A DNA stretch of 64,000 nucleotides from contig JAMYHL010000006.1 in NCBI GenBank assembly GCA_025531455.1, positions 558,001-622,000 on the forward strand. The letters are read 5' to 3'. The first letter of the stretch is position 1. Every line of letters starts with the position of its first letter. This document shows positions 46,051 to 57,313 of the stretch, one piece after another. The notes beneath the pieces are model-generated. The model searched no databases. It saw only the letters and a program-made list of their open reading frames with translations, and was not told the DNA's origin. The position numbers were made by a program, and so were the translations under genes. The stretch comes from Apiotrichum sp. Y4204 (taxonomy: Eukaryota > Basidiomycota > Tremellomycetes > Trichosporonales > Trichosporonaceae).

Positions 46051-46987
46051 TGCGCCCGTCGTCCTCCAATGGAGGCGCTGGGCCTGGGTGGCTCAGCCAA
46101 AGGGCTCGAACTGGAGCTCGGAAGTGAACACGGAGCCGCAGGGGTTGCGTGGAGAGGCCAAGGTCTTGGGCGGGCCAAGAGATGCCGCCGGATATCGGAT
46201 GGTCTGCAGCGATGCGTGTCAACAGTCGCGTGTGCCAGGTGTGCCAAGTAGCCGGCCTGTGAGTGAGTGGCTACGAGCGCGACGTGAGGTGTGGTGGAAT
46301 AACGAGCAGAGACGCGGAGCCAGACAAGAATGCTGACAGAGTGGGGTGAGCACAGTCAGAAAGAAATGGGAGTAAATCGAGGAAAAATGGGCCTGAAAAA
46401 TAATCAGCGTGGGAGAGCTGTAGGTGCTGGGGTGCACCTCCCCAGCCACAGTGGGGGGTTTTCGCAGAAACGACATGGGAGAAAGAATGAAGATGGTGAG
46501 CGAATGACAAAGAATGACATTGGGATCTCGGACGACGACAGGCAGCGTCGAGTGAGCAGAGAGCAGCGCGCGATAATGCATTGTCAGAGTGGGTTGCATT
46601 CAGCCTCAGCCGGGACGATCAAGCATCCATACAGTGTGAAAATGGCCATTCAACTGCCAGGCAGTCAGCCAGCAAGCACTCCACCAGCCAGCCAGTCTCC
46701 ACAAAACAAAGTACACAGAGGAAGAGAGTGAGAGCCTCCGGCCTGTGGGGACCAAAATCACAGAGCAAGCCCAAGTGCACACCCTAATGCGCGACCTAAT
46801 CAGAGCCTCACGTGAGTATTACAGATATTTACTTCCGGCTCTAATCTCAACACCCCGCTTTCCTCCACCACCAGCAACTCCTCTTCCTGAGATTTCCGTT
46901 TTCCGACGACCTCGAGCTCAACCGATACTGCTCACCCACTGATACTCGAGCTCTTCGCTTGAACACCAGCTACCATCACTCGCCACC
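46051..46987. promoter_or_regulatory. Divergent upstream region, GLTSCR1 gene / mS41
   Basis: Contains the octamer TCACGTGA at 46808-46815, 173 bases before the mS41 start codon, and a C/A/T-rich plus-strand leader at 46840-46985. No other gene was recognised. Confidence 0.45.
46808..46815. promoter_or_regulatory. TCACGTGA octamer upstream of mS41
   Basis: The same full palindrome as found ahead of RPS10 and PEX10, 173 bases before the mS41 start codon. Confidence 0.42.
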
Positions 46988-47579
46988 ATGTTCGCCGCCC
47001 TCCGCGCCTCGTCGTCGCGCTCCGTGCGCGCACTTTCCACCTCTGCGCGCGTCGCCGTCAAGCAGCCGCTGCGGGCCTCTGGTGCGTGCTGTTCCAACTG
47101 CCTCTCGAACACCAGCACGCTTCACTTCACTTCACGATTAACTCATCACCTACTTCGATCACTGACCCACAGCCGAGACTCCCCAGCCGGCGGACCTGCT
47201 CGCGAAGATTGGGCGCAGCGCGGACAAGAAGCTTGCCGAGGTCGAGTCGTGGGAGGCCCTGACGGATGTCTACCAGAAGGGCAGCAAGGCGCTCGAGCAG
47301 GCCGGACTGGGTATCAAGGACAGGAGGTGAGGATGAAGGGCTGGACAGGAGCTGGAGAGAGGGGGAAGTCAGCCGGGGACATCGGCTACGGCATTGGTGA
47401 TGGTAGCCGTGCGCTACGAAGCTTCCTCCCGAGTCTCCCGTCACATCCTAGCTGGAAACCTCAACATGGACAACGCTCACGCCAGGTACATCATGTGGGC
47501 ATTCAGCCGTTACTCGCAGGGCGACGCGCCCAGCACGTTCATCGCGCCCCCGCGCCCTCCCAAGAAGTTCCGCGGGTGA
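46988..47579 (+). CDS. FYV4: Mitochondrial small ribosomal subunit protein mS41 (IGR motif)
   Basis: Subunit of the mitochondrial ribosome. Exons 46988-47081, 47173-47326, 47486-47579 give 113 residues. Residues 1-30 (MFAALRASSSRSVRALSTSARVAVK) are a classic mitochondrial presequence. The IGR motif is at 44-46 in LLAKIGRSADKK, followed by SWEALTDVYQKGSKALEQAGLGIKDRRYIMWAFSRYSQG, the conserved end of the family. The junction DRR-YIMW fixed the third exon's acceptor at 47485; reading straight on in another frame loses this match. Length agrees with yeast Fyv4/mS41. Confidence 0.9.
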
Positions 47580-48103
47580 GTCGCGCGCGCGCGTAATGAG
47601 ACTGTGGTCTGGACATGTGCTGACTCTAACTCTTATCATTCCGTGGACTCCGCTATCTTTCAACTCTTTCAACTCGTGCCCGTCTGCTTCTGCTGTCTTA
47701 TCTCCCTCCTGTCTCTGGGAAACCACGATTGGTGGTCTCCTCCCTATTGGCGACCCCGCGCTCTTTCGACTCCTGTTCGCCCCGCCTCGTTCTCTCCAAT
47801 GCCCACTACTATCCAACTCGCGTGACTATCCTGCTCCTTTTGTCCCTCTGCCTCCATTCGTCTTTGCCCGCTCTCGCGCGATTGTATTATTGTACATAGA
47901 TGGGGCCCGCGTGTGCAGAACGGCGTGCGTGTCAGGTAGAGGTAGTGTGTATGCGATCATTGCATTGTTTTTGCTGCTGTCGTTCTGTGGATGTCAGTAT
48001 AGGCAAGTTGTCTGCTTTTTGTTTCAACCCAGGCGAGTTTGCTGTTCGCCCAAGCTTCTCAACGCACCATCTGTCGCTCGTCGCTCGTCGCTCGAGTACC
48101 GGC
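47580..48103. other. Convergent 3' flank, mS41 / NCE101-like
   Basis: About 520 bases, T/C-rich on plus. No gene was recognised. Confidence 0.45.
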
Positions 48104-48427
48104 TCACACGGCGCGGTCGACCGTCTGCACCGCGCTAGCAGGTTTCGGCGGGGTAGCAGCAGCGACAGCAGCGACGGCCGCGTCCTCAACCTCCAGCTCG
48201 CGGCGCATGGCCTCCATCTCCGCTGCATCAGTAGCGCTCGTAGCCGCGGCCTGCGCCTCGCGCTTGGCTGCACTCGCATCCCACTGCCATGCCAGTAGGT
48301 CGCGGAGCGTGTGTCCCGGCGGCGGCGCGGTGCGCGGGTTCGTCTCGTGGAGGTAGTATGCGAGGAAGCCCGTAAACACGCCGAGAAGGGGGTCGAGCGT
48401 GCGCGAGAGGAGGTACGTCTTCGGCAT
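48104..48427 (-). CDS. NCE101: NCE101-like small membrane protein (non-classical export)
   Basis: A single exon of 107 residues. The first 50 (MPKTYLLSRTLDPLLGVFTGFLAYYLHETNP...PGHTLRDLLAWQWD) match the Nce101 family, named for a yeast protein linked to leaderless protein secretion. They include one hydrophobic segment at about 11-26. Yeast Nce101 is only about 53 residues. Here the family core is followed by an Ala/Glu-rich helical tail of some 55 residues. The start is the Met directly before the family core. Divergent from ARE2. Confidence 0.82.
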   Translation of the reverse strand: MPKTYLLSRTLDPLLGVFTGFLAYYLHETNPRTAPPPGHTLRDLLAWQWDASAAKREAQAAATSATDAAEMEAMRRELEVEDAAVAAVAAATPPKPASAVQTVDRAV

Positions 48428-49236
48428 CCTGAGAAGTTGGTGGGGGTGAGGGCGAGGAGCGAGAAGAGGTATTTCGTGCGCGCGAGAGGGATGTTTTGCG
48501 GTTCGCGGTTCGCGGTTCGGCGGCCGGCTCGAAGTCAAGGATCGTGATCCGGTGAGGAGTACTCGGTGATGCAGTCGGATGCAGTCGGATGCGGTATGGG
48601 AATGGATGTCGGCGGCCGGGGGTGTCTCGGCGTCTGGTGATGGAATGGCCGGAGATACGGAGGTGGTGGTGAATGAAGTCACAAACGCACGAGCTCGTGA
48701 TCACGAGGTGAGTGAGTGGGAGAGGGAGACTGGGTGAGGGTCTGGGTGGACGAGAATCTGGCCGCCTGGCTCGCAGTTCAGGGCTATCAGGGCGAAATAG
48801 CGCAGAATAACCCAAAGAGGGGGGTTGGTGGAGTGGAGTGAGGGGGAGAGTGGAGAGTGGAGGTGCGTCAGTGGCAGGCAGGCAGGCAGGCAGTGATGCG
48901 TGACGGAGATGACATGCACCGACAATGAGAGGAGAGAGAGAGAGGAGTGGATGGCAATGATTGATCAGATCAGTCTGTCTGTCAACGTCGCTCCTCTCTG
49001 TCTCTCTCCGCCTCTCTCACTCTCTCTCGCGCCTGTTCTTCTTATTCCATCCCCCAACCCATTCCTCTGGACGACTACATTCCAGCTCGACTTATTTATT
49101 TCTCTCTCGCGGCACGTCTCTCGCGGCACTTCCGTCACCACCACCGCTCTTTCTACACCCCACACCCCACAGCTTTGCTCCGTCCACCACCTCGTGACCT
49201 ACCATTACACCACTCCGGCCGCTCCACCTCGCGACC
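48428..49236. promoter_or_regulatory. Divergent upstream region, NCE101 / ARE2
   Basis: Striking strand asymmetry: about 48970-49110 is C/T-rich (repeated CTCTCT) on plus ahead of ARE2, and about 48700-48960 is G/A-rich (pyrimidine-rich for the minus gene). A GGCA tetranucleotide run lies at 48870-48890. Confidence 0.5.
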
Positions 49237-51872
49237 ATGACCACCCGGTGAGTTTACATGGATGACGCGCGGCCTGTGCCTTGGCTCGGCCTGCGGCCCC
49301 CGGGTCCGACTCTTGGCCACCGGCGGCCGGCTCCGAGAGCGCGCATGATCATTATCACGTCCGCCTCACCAGTCCGTTCGCCACCCCGGGGACTCCACGG
49401 CCAGCGCGCATACGTCTACCTGCATAAATACATACTGACAGTGATAAGAGCTGCAGATCCACCTTCCCATCCCCACTCCCTCACACAACCCCATCTCGCC
49501 TCGCCAGACGATCCACCCTCCGATCGAGAGCTCAACGAGGTAGGTAAATTCCACAGTACCCGAGCCGAAGTTTTCATTGAGAGCCCCGAAGCTGACCACA
49601 AGAACGACATCGACGCTGAGCCGCTCAACCAACTGCCCTCCTCATCACACTCGCTCAACTCGTCGCTCACAGAACACTCGCAGAACTCGTCGCTCACAGA
49701 ACACTCGCAGTCGGACGCCGAGTCGCATGAGGCCGGCATCGCGCCACACCACCACGACATTAGCATGGTCACAACCACCACCGTGACGCAGACCACGCGC
49801 TTTGTCGCCTCGTGCGACGCGCAGCCGCACGACGACCATCTCATTAGCACCCCTAACGGACCGATCCGTGTCAAGCCGTACATCTCCACAGCGCGCAATG
49901 ACCTTCGCTCCGCCCTCAACTTTGTGCCCCGCTTCAGCAGCTTTGACCGCGAGAATGAGCGGTCTCAGACTGACCAGTTCCGCGGCTTCTTCACCCTCTT
50001 CTGGATCAGTGAGTGCCGGCACTGCGAATAACCCGCTTTGAACCTTATCATGTCTCGGATAGCTGACACGCGCTTTCGCTTCTGATATCGTCGCTGCACT
50101 CTGATCTACGGCCTACGCATTCCCACTGTCCCATCGCGACGATCTTACAAACGTGCGCTACTCGTCCTCCTGCAGGTCTTGCTCTTCTCTTTGCTCGCAC
50201 CTCGCTCGATTCGTGGAAGTACAACCACACCATCCTCTCCACCAACTTTGGCCGCCTGATCACCCGTGATGCGGCCGTCCTCGCCTTTGCCGACGGCATC
50301 ATGGTGTCGTCCATGCTGCTCTGCGTCCCCTTTGTCAAGTGTCTCGAGAAGGGATATTTCAACTACTACTGGACCGGCTGTATCATACAACACGTCTTCC
50401 AGACCACCTTCCTTTTCGTCGCCGTCGCATGGGGTTACGCCCGTGACTGGTACTGGGTTCAGGCCGGCTTCCTTGTTCTCCGTGAGTTGATTTCTTCTTA
50501 TTGTAACTCACCGCAGATGCGCTGTCGTGCATGATGAAAATGCACTCGTACATGGCTCACAACGGCATGCTCTCGACTGTCTATGCGCGGCTGCAGCAGG
50601 AACGCAAGACTCTTAGCGATTACATCGACACATTGCCTGGCGGTATGGAACAGGCGCTCCGCGACGCGACTTCTCGCCAAGACGATCTCGAAGCGAAGGA
50701 AGCCGCCGCTCCGCAGATTAGTGAGCCGTCGAGCGTGCCCCGAACCCCGCAGATCGTGACCAGCGATGAGGGGACGCAGTTTGAGGAGAAGCTCAACCGC
50801 CTCGCCGTCAACCCTAATCTGCGCAACCGCCGAAAGTCACTGCACCCCGCCACGGACGCGCTGCCGCCTCCGGCCAAGGACCTGCCAAAGGGTACCTCAC
50901 TGGAGCCGTCTCACGAGGTCTCGCCCCACGAGCCGTGCCACCCCGCGCAGCTGAGCTGGAGCTCCGACCCGCGCGTCGCACTCCTCGCGCGCAACATCGA
51001 CCAGATGCAGGACGAACTTCGGTCCAACGGCAAGGACGAGATCGTGTGGCCCGAGAACGTCACCTACAAGAACTTTGTTGAGTTCATGTTCTTCCCAACC
51101 CTCGTGTACGAACTCGAGTACCCTCGCACCACCGTCCGCCGCCCCATGTACATTCTCGAAAAGGTTCTCGCCACCTTCGGCACCTTCTCGCTCATCTACA
51201 CCGTCACCGAGCACTACATCATGCCGTACACCCCTACGCCGGGCACATCGATCGTCGAGGCATTCACCCAGCTCGCCCTCCCTATGATGATCAACTTCTT
51301 GCTGTGAGTTAGATGTTGAGTTTTTGTTCTAACTCTCAGCATCTTCTACATCATCTTCGAGTGCGTGTGCGCGGGCTTTGCCGAGCTGTCCTTCTTTGCG
51401 GACCGCGAGTTCTACCAGGACTGGTGGAACAGCACTTCGTGGGACCAGTTCTCGCGCCGCTGGAACAAGCCCGTCTACACCTTCCTCCTGCGACACGTCT
51501 ACGCGTCGAGCATGACCGGCTGGCGCCTCAGCCGGTGGGCCGCGACGCTCGTCACATTCTTCCTCTCCGCGCTGTGCCACGAACTCGTCATGGCTGTCGT
51601 GAGCAAGAAGATCCGCCCATACCTCTTCCTCCTCCAGGTGAGCAGCAGCTAAATTGTTTCGGTGTTAGCCAGAGCAAAACTCACTCTTAGATGGTCCAGC
51701 TCCCGCTCATCGCGCTCTCGCGCGTGCCCGTAATCAAACGTAACCACACGCTTGGCAACATTGTCTTCTGGGCCGGTCTCATGATAGGTTTCCGTGAGTC
51801 CAGCTTAAGTCGTGTAGCGTCAGCTGACTTGACTTCCCAGCCCTCCTCGAGATCTGCTACCTTGTGTATTAA
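49237..51872 (+). CDS. ARE2: Sterol O-acyltransferase Are2 (ACAT, MBOAT family)
   Basis: ER membrane enzyme that esterifies ergosterol and related sterols with acyl-CoA for storage in lipid droplets. Seven exons: 49237-49247, 49449-50008, 50176-50481, 50517-51303, 51340-51637, 51691-51793, 51841-51872, giving 698 residues. The first exon is only 11 bases, so the exact N terminus is the least certain part. ACAT signature FYQDWWN is at 579-585, and the catalytic MBOAT His is H635 in FFLSALCHELVM. Many hydrophobic segments. The N-terminal cytosolic region is Ser/His-rich and carries a duplicated 27-base unit. Are1 versus Are2 cannot be decided; one gene per genome is common in basidiomycetes. 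Confidence 0.92.
49657..49710 (+). repeat. 27-base coding tandem duplication in ARE2
   Basis: Two identical 27-base units (49657-49683, 49684-49710) each encode NSSLTEHSQ in the cytosolic N terminus. The perfect identity points to a recent duplication. Confidence 0.95.
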
Positions 51873-52737
51873 CCACCGCTCTCCTACTGTGTTTTTACTG
51901 CATACCCCGCAGACGGATTCCCATTGCAGCACAGTACATTTCTTTCACTTGGCCTGCATTACAGTACGTTCTTGTCGCAGTCATCTTTATGCACCTGTTG
52001 CTACTTTGCTTCTGTGCTGAAATGGCTCTGCCTAACCATCCTGACACTCTAACGACTGTGGCCGGCAACTCTGCCTAACCATCCTGACCCTCTAACGACT
52101 ATGGCCGGCAACACTGCGGCAACACTGCAAGGTAGAGGCACGAATACATCCCATATTAACATAACGGTGCGATACCTGTTGGTGCAACACACATGAACTG
52201 ATGATTGCGAACGAAGACACGGCATGGTACGGGAGTGGTCGGCGTTCAGATGGCATTACAGCGGTGGGTGGGAGATGCGAGTGGGAGTGGGAAGGGGGGT
52301 GGGAAATGGGATCGGAACTGGAATGAGATTGCATTACTTTTGACCTTAAAGCATGGGGCTTGGAGCATGGGATAAGGGGCAAGGGGCAAGTCGACAAGCA
52401 AGATGGGTTTGCTTAGCGAGTATGCGATAAGATAAGGGGATCGCCGTCTGTGACGAAGGATGGTCGCCGTCTATGGCGAAGGACACGTAGCCATCTGTAG
52501 CTCGTGTCCAATGGGTAGGCTTGACAGTAAAGTCGGTGCGCCGCTCTTGTTTGCTGAGTGGCATTGCGGGTTTTCTGTTTTCTTTCTAACCTTCTCTCGG
52601 ATTCTTGACTGATGATACGACCCAATACGGAACGCGAAATGAGATGGGTAAACGAACTGGGATTAAGTCCATTAAATAACGGATATGACACATGTTGGCG
52701 GCGTTATAGGGGCGGGGATTTCGATCTTGTTCACTCG
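51873..52737. other. Convergent 3' flank, ARE2 / forkhead gene
   Basis: Holds the 43-base tandem repeat described separately. No gene was recognised. Confidence 0.45.
52030..52115. repeat. 43-base tandem repeat, two copies, downstream of ARE2
   Basis: Units at 52030-52072 and 52073-52115 begin GCCTAACCATCCTGAC and end GGCCGGCAAC plus three bases. They differ at three positions. A short extra GCGGCAACACTG fragment follows. Non-coding, within the likely 3' untranslated region of ARE2. Confidence 0.92.
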
Positions 52738-55602
52738 CTACTCGCGGTCATCGTCGGAGAGAGGGGACGAGCCGAAGTAGTCCTGCTGAGTAGAGAGACG
52801 ATATTCATTGCGGGTGGGCGTTGAAGGCTGCGCATGGTTGGCACCGCGGCCATCCTCGGAGGCGTGGCGGACGTTAAACATCGTCGGGCTCGAAGTCTGG
52901 GGCGCGCCTGCAGCGGCAGTGTTGCTCATCCCCTCGACACCGTTGCGCCACAGGACTGTGTTACCAGTATTGGCATAGTGGGCCTGCTGATCCTGACCCA
53001 TTATGCCGCTGAAGTACGGGCCCTGCGTCCATACGGGAGCATTGGCAGGGGCGTTGTACGCCACATTGTACGCGTACTGGTTGTACGGAGGCGGGGGCGC
53101 GCGGTGAGATGGCGAGTGAGTGTTGTGAGTACCGTAGTTCTGCGCGTACCCAGTGCTCTGGGCCTGAGCCGACTGATGCTGAATGCTGTTGTAGATCGGC
53201 TGCGAAAGAGCTGCCTGCGGGGCCGCAGCTTCCTCAACCTGGGGGCCCGAGAAATCGGTGTCGTACTGGACAGAAATGGTGGGGCGAAGGAACGGAGGGG
53301 GATCCGTGGTGTAAGGGTGGGGGGTGGTGGTCGGGTTCCACGGAATGCCAACTGAGGGCCCTCCTGACTTTTCGTTAGGAGAACCGGGAGGCGTCCCAAC
53401 CTTGTAGCGACCAACAGCCATCTCCTTGCACTTGTTATTGGCTTGACGGTGAATGGTACCATTTCCATAGCCGCGCCCCTTGGAACCCTTGCCCTTCAAC
53501 TGGGGGTGGTATCCGCCGCCGCGGAACCAGTCCTGGCATCCGTCACGAATGGCCCACTTGCGCGCTCCGCCTGACTGATCACCGAAAGGACGTTCAAGCT
53601 TTACGAATGCCTCGCACATGGATGTCTGATGGCGGACGCCGTTGTAGATCTTTGACGGATTCTGGCGGTAGTCTGTGCGCACGAGTTAGCTGTCAAGCTC
53701 ATGTCTGTCTGTGTGCAAGGGAGAAGATATTCCTCATCGAGGTAGTCGCTCAAGTGGATGGATGTTCTGGCTGTGTAGAGATCCAAAAGCTTGTGCAGTG
53801 TGACACAGACCGCCACCCGCCACACAGGCGCGTAAGTGCCCCAGGTGATGGTGTTTCCGAGACACGGGTCAGGTTTTTGCCTGTCTGTGTGTCTGTGGCG
53901 CCATACGGAGACCAAGTAAGCCCTGGGACTGTAATGTTCCCAGAGCATAACAATGATATAGCCATCTCAGGAATTGGGAGACTGCGTTGATAAGGTACTC
54001 ACAAGCATAACGACTCTTGATGCTCTCGGAGATCTCAGAAACGTAGAGCTGATGAGGAGGAGGGGACAAAAGTATAGCTTCGCCAATCAGAGCCGCGTAC
54101 GACATGCTAGGCTTGGGTGCGGGCTTTTCACCCATCTTGAGGATGGGCTCGGTAGGACGGCTTGGAGGCTGCTGCTGCATACTGAAACCTGCCATAGAGC
54201 TTCGCCGCCGGTGTGCAGAGTAGGTTGGGGCGGTCACTGGGCGAGCGCCGAAGGACGTGGGTATGGCTGGAGATGTGCGTAATCCGCGTAGAGAGGACCG
54301 CCGACGCTGGAAAACTGGGGCCGGGGCTGTCTGAGGGCGATAACTGGAGGACCCTCGTGTATCAAAGTGCGCCGTGGAGGGACGCTGGGCGCTGCTGTCG
54401 ATGGTGTAGCTAAAGAAGTCGTCTGTCTCAAACGGGGATGAGGATACGGGGGATCCTAGAATAGTCGATTGACTAGAGGAGGGATTGGGGACTTCAGAGA
54501 ATGGACGCGCGTCGGTGTCTCCTCCGGAAACGCTGTCTGTGCGGACAGTGTATGGAAAACTGGGAGGAGGGGGGACGAAGGACAAGGCCGGCGTGACTCT
54601 GGGAGGAGGGTTGGACCGCCAAGTTTGCGTTGCCGCTGAGGACGTCTGTGGCCTCTGCGACTGGACTACGGGAGGGGGGTATGAGGGAGTAAACCCGTGC
54701 TGTACGCTGCCAGAGCTAGTGGCGACGGCGGCGGAGGGGATGGTGAAGAGAGGGGTTCTGGTGACGTTGGGCAAGTTTGCGAGCTCGGTGTGTGAGGGCA
54801 CGGGCTGAGGAGCGTCCGTTGTGTGCGGATTGATGAGCTGGTTGGTGGGATGGGGAGTGTAAGAAGAGTTTGGAGAGATGTGGGGAGCAGTGTGAGGGCG
54901 TGATGTGTGATGAGGATTAAAAGGAGAAACAGACGAGAGCGTGTGGGTGGGAGAGTGAGAGTGAGTGTGAGTGTGAGAGGAAGTATACGACTGAGAGGGA
55001 GAGGTGAGGAGGGTGTTGTGATTGTTGTGGATGTTGTGATTGTGGGAGTTGATGTGAATGGCAGTGCTGGGGCGCGACTGCTCGATGGGGCTACAGAAAC
55101 TGGCGGAAAGGGGCGGCAGGAGAGAGGATACTGGTGATGAGGATGGGGATGCTGATGCCAGATCCTGATTGATGATGATGGATGATGAGGGAGTCGGGGT
55201 CGGTGTTGTGTGTGTCGGTGTTGTGTGTGTCGTCGTCGTGTGTGTGTGCGAACTAAAGGCAAAATTGGCGTCTGTCTCTGCTCCTGCTGCGCCCTCCTCT
55301 ATGCCAGTGCCCATCAGCTGGGGCTCGTCGACAAAAGGAGCTGCAGGAGCAGCAGCAAAGCCCGTGATGGCCGCAAGAGTGTCCTCATCGCTGCTCGCTG
55401 ATGGGAACAAAAGCGTGTCGCTCTCGCGGCTCGCCAGCGCACCACCTGTGCGACCCGCTGATGGGGACAGATCCACCTCTGGCGACGAGGACAATGACCA
55501 CGCTGCGCTTGGTGCACTGCAGCCCGTCGTCATTGGCATACCCGGGATGCCCATTGTCGTCGTCGAGCTGGTGGTCGTGCCCATCTTTGTTGTGCGAAGC
55601 AT
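52738..55602 (-). CDS. Divergent forkhead transcription factor
   Basis: Two exons in transcript order, 54003-55602 and 52738-53672, give 844 residues. The forkhead domain is at about 497-590: KPSMSYAALIGEAILLSPPPHQLYVSEISESIKSRYAYYR, then NGVRHQTSMCEAFVKLERP (544 onward), which aligns with the canonical N-S-I-R-H-N-L-S-L-N recognition helix but replaces S545 by G, N549 by Q, L550 by T and L552 by M. The intron falls inside the domain and joins RYA to YYR. The N-terminal 490 residues are low-complexity (Ser/Thr/Pro/His runs). The C-terminal part is Gln/Tyr/Pro-rich. DNA binding is plausible but target preference cannot be assumed, given the changed helix. Which fungal forkhead subfamily is not clear. 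Confidence 0.83.
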
Positions 55603-57313
55603 TGTCCCAGTCGGCCTGATCACCGTCAGCTTTTTTATTCATTTGCTTTGATTTTTCGTTTTTGTGGTCAAGGTCGCTATTCTTCTCCTTTGGGCCCTCT
55701 TTCGCCGTTCCCACCGATCTTCGCGGGTCTCATCCCCCTCTCCTCGCTGAAATCTTCCCGCTGCGTGCTGCGTACTGCGTGCTCGGCGCTTGCCCGATAC
55801 TCCATCAGCTTTCCACTATCTTCGCCATTCCTTCCCCTGTTGCCAGCTTTCCCAGATCCCCAGAGCTCTAGGCTCGATCGAGAGCAGAATGGAGCTCCCG
55901 AGGGGCACTGCCCAGATCTTTATGCAGTATGTGGAGCAGCACACACACAGCACAGCGCAGCAAAGGACAAAGAGCATCGTGCCCCAATGCCAACCTCTCG
56001 TTGTCCCTAATTGCAGATACACACAGTCATCCCCACTTATCCAAACACATTCACATCCACCATCGAGGTCCTAAAAGTGCCGACTGTGCCGCGCCCCAGT
56101 GCGCCCTTGCGCCCTCTTTGTTAGGTGTGGGAGCAGCATTCATCAGCACCCATCCGATGAGCATGATCATCAGCAAGATCATCAGATCAGCAGGATCAGC
56201 GTTACCCACGGAAAATCACCAATCATCCATCACCAATCATCAACCTCTCAATAATCACTCGCACATCATCATGGGAGTCCCAAAGCCACCAGATCGGCCA
56301 GATCCCTTTCTCTCTGTAGCGCTGTAGCTTTGCCAATGCTATCAGATGCAAGGAGCGCAAGGACCTTTCTCGGATCTGTACGGAGCATCTGCGCATCTGC
56401 CGATCTTGGCGCCGATCGTGACCCAGGGAACAACATTAACCGGAGCTACCCCTATCATCGGCAGCAGATCAACAGATCCGCAGACCCTTCAATAGCTCTA
56501 GCTCCGGCCCTGGTGCCGATCAGTGCAGTTATGATTCTTTCCGCGCCTCTCCTCGCGAGCTTTGATGTGCCATTCCGCGCTCCATGCTGCGCCCCTATTA
56601 TTCTCCGAGAAAGCAGGTGTGGCAAGATAGGAGAGTACGCAGTCAGAAATGTCCACTTTGTTTCCAAAGTTGCAAAAAGAGCTGTGAACCTCGGGACGCA
56701 ACAGGTTGGGCGCAGGCGGCTCCACTTGCGCTGCCCCGCTTCCTCAGTCGTCAATCCCGTTCCCATCGCCCTTGCAGGACCCGCTGGAATTTGCGAATCC
56801 GAAGCGGTGGGATGGCCAGCAGCTCTCATTGATTCTCCACTTTTATTCTCTCTCTCAACTCTTCCGCACTTTTCTCAAGTTTTTACCTCTCTTTTATTTT
56901 CTCCAATTGTCCTTTCGCTTTCACTCGCCAAAGGGGGAAAAAAAAAAAAAAAAAAAAAAAAACAAAAAAAAAGCCCGACGAGGTAATCAACGAAAATAAA
57001 AGATGAGAGGTAAGAGAATTAAAATCACACATTGTGGAGCATAACAAATGTAATAACAAACAGGAACTCCGAGACAAAAACCAGAAGGATGAAAGCAAAC
57101 AAACAAAAACACCACCAGAGGTCGCCCAGAAAACTGGGTGACGACGAAATACAAAGCGCACTAAAAAGTGCCACATTCGCTACTCGCCACTTGCCACCGC
57201 CACAACAACATGCCAGCCAGGACAGACATCGATGCTCCAACTTAGGACAAAAGCTCACTCATCTCGGGCCCATTTCCACTAACACGAAACTGAAGCTGGG
57301 AGAAAATAGTAAC
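55603..57313. other. Intergenic with possible small plus-strand transcript
   Basis: 55640-55888 is pyrimidine-rich on plus and free of ATG, then an ATG at 55889 is followed by a GTATGT donor and a CTAATTGCAG acceptor (56016). The peptide produced is short and unrecognised, so no CDS is called. 56150-56270 is rich in ATCA/GATCA words, and an A homopolymer run lies at about 56937-56960. The 56960-57313 part is the 3' flank of the gene at 57314. Confidence 0.4.

Noticed and set aside
49518..49560. Potential 17-base intron (GTAGGTAAATTCCACAG) in ARE2
   Set aside because: Too short to splice, length not a multiple of three, and the frame is open straight through.
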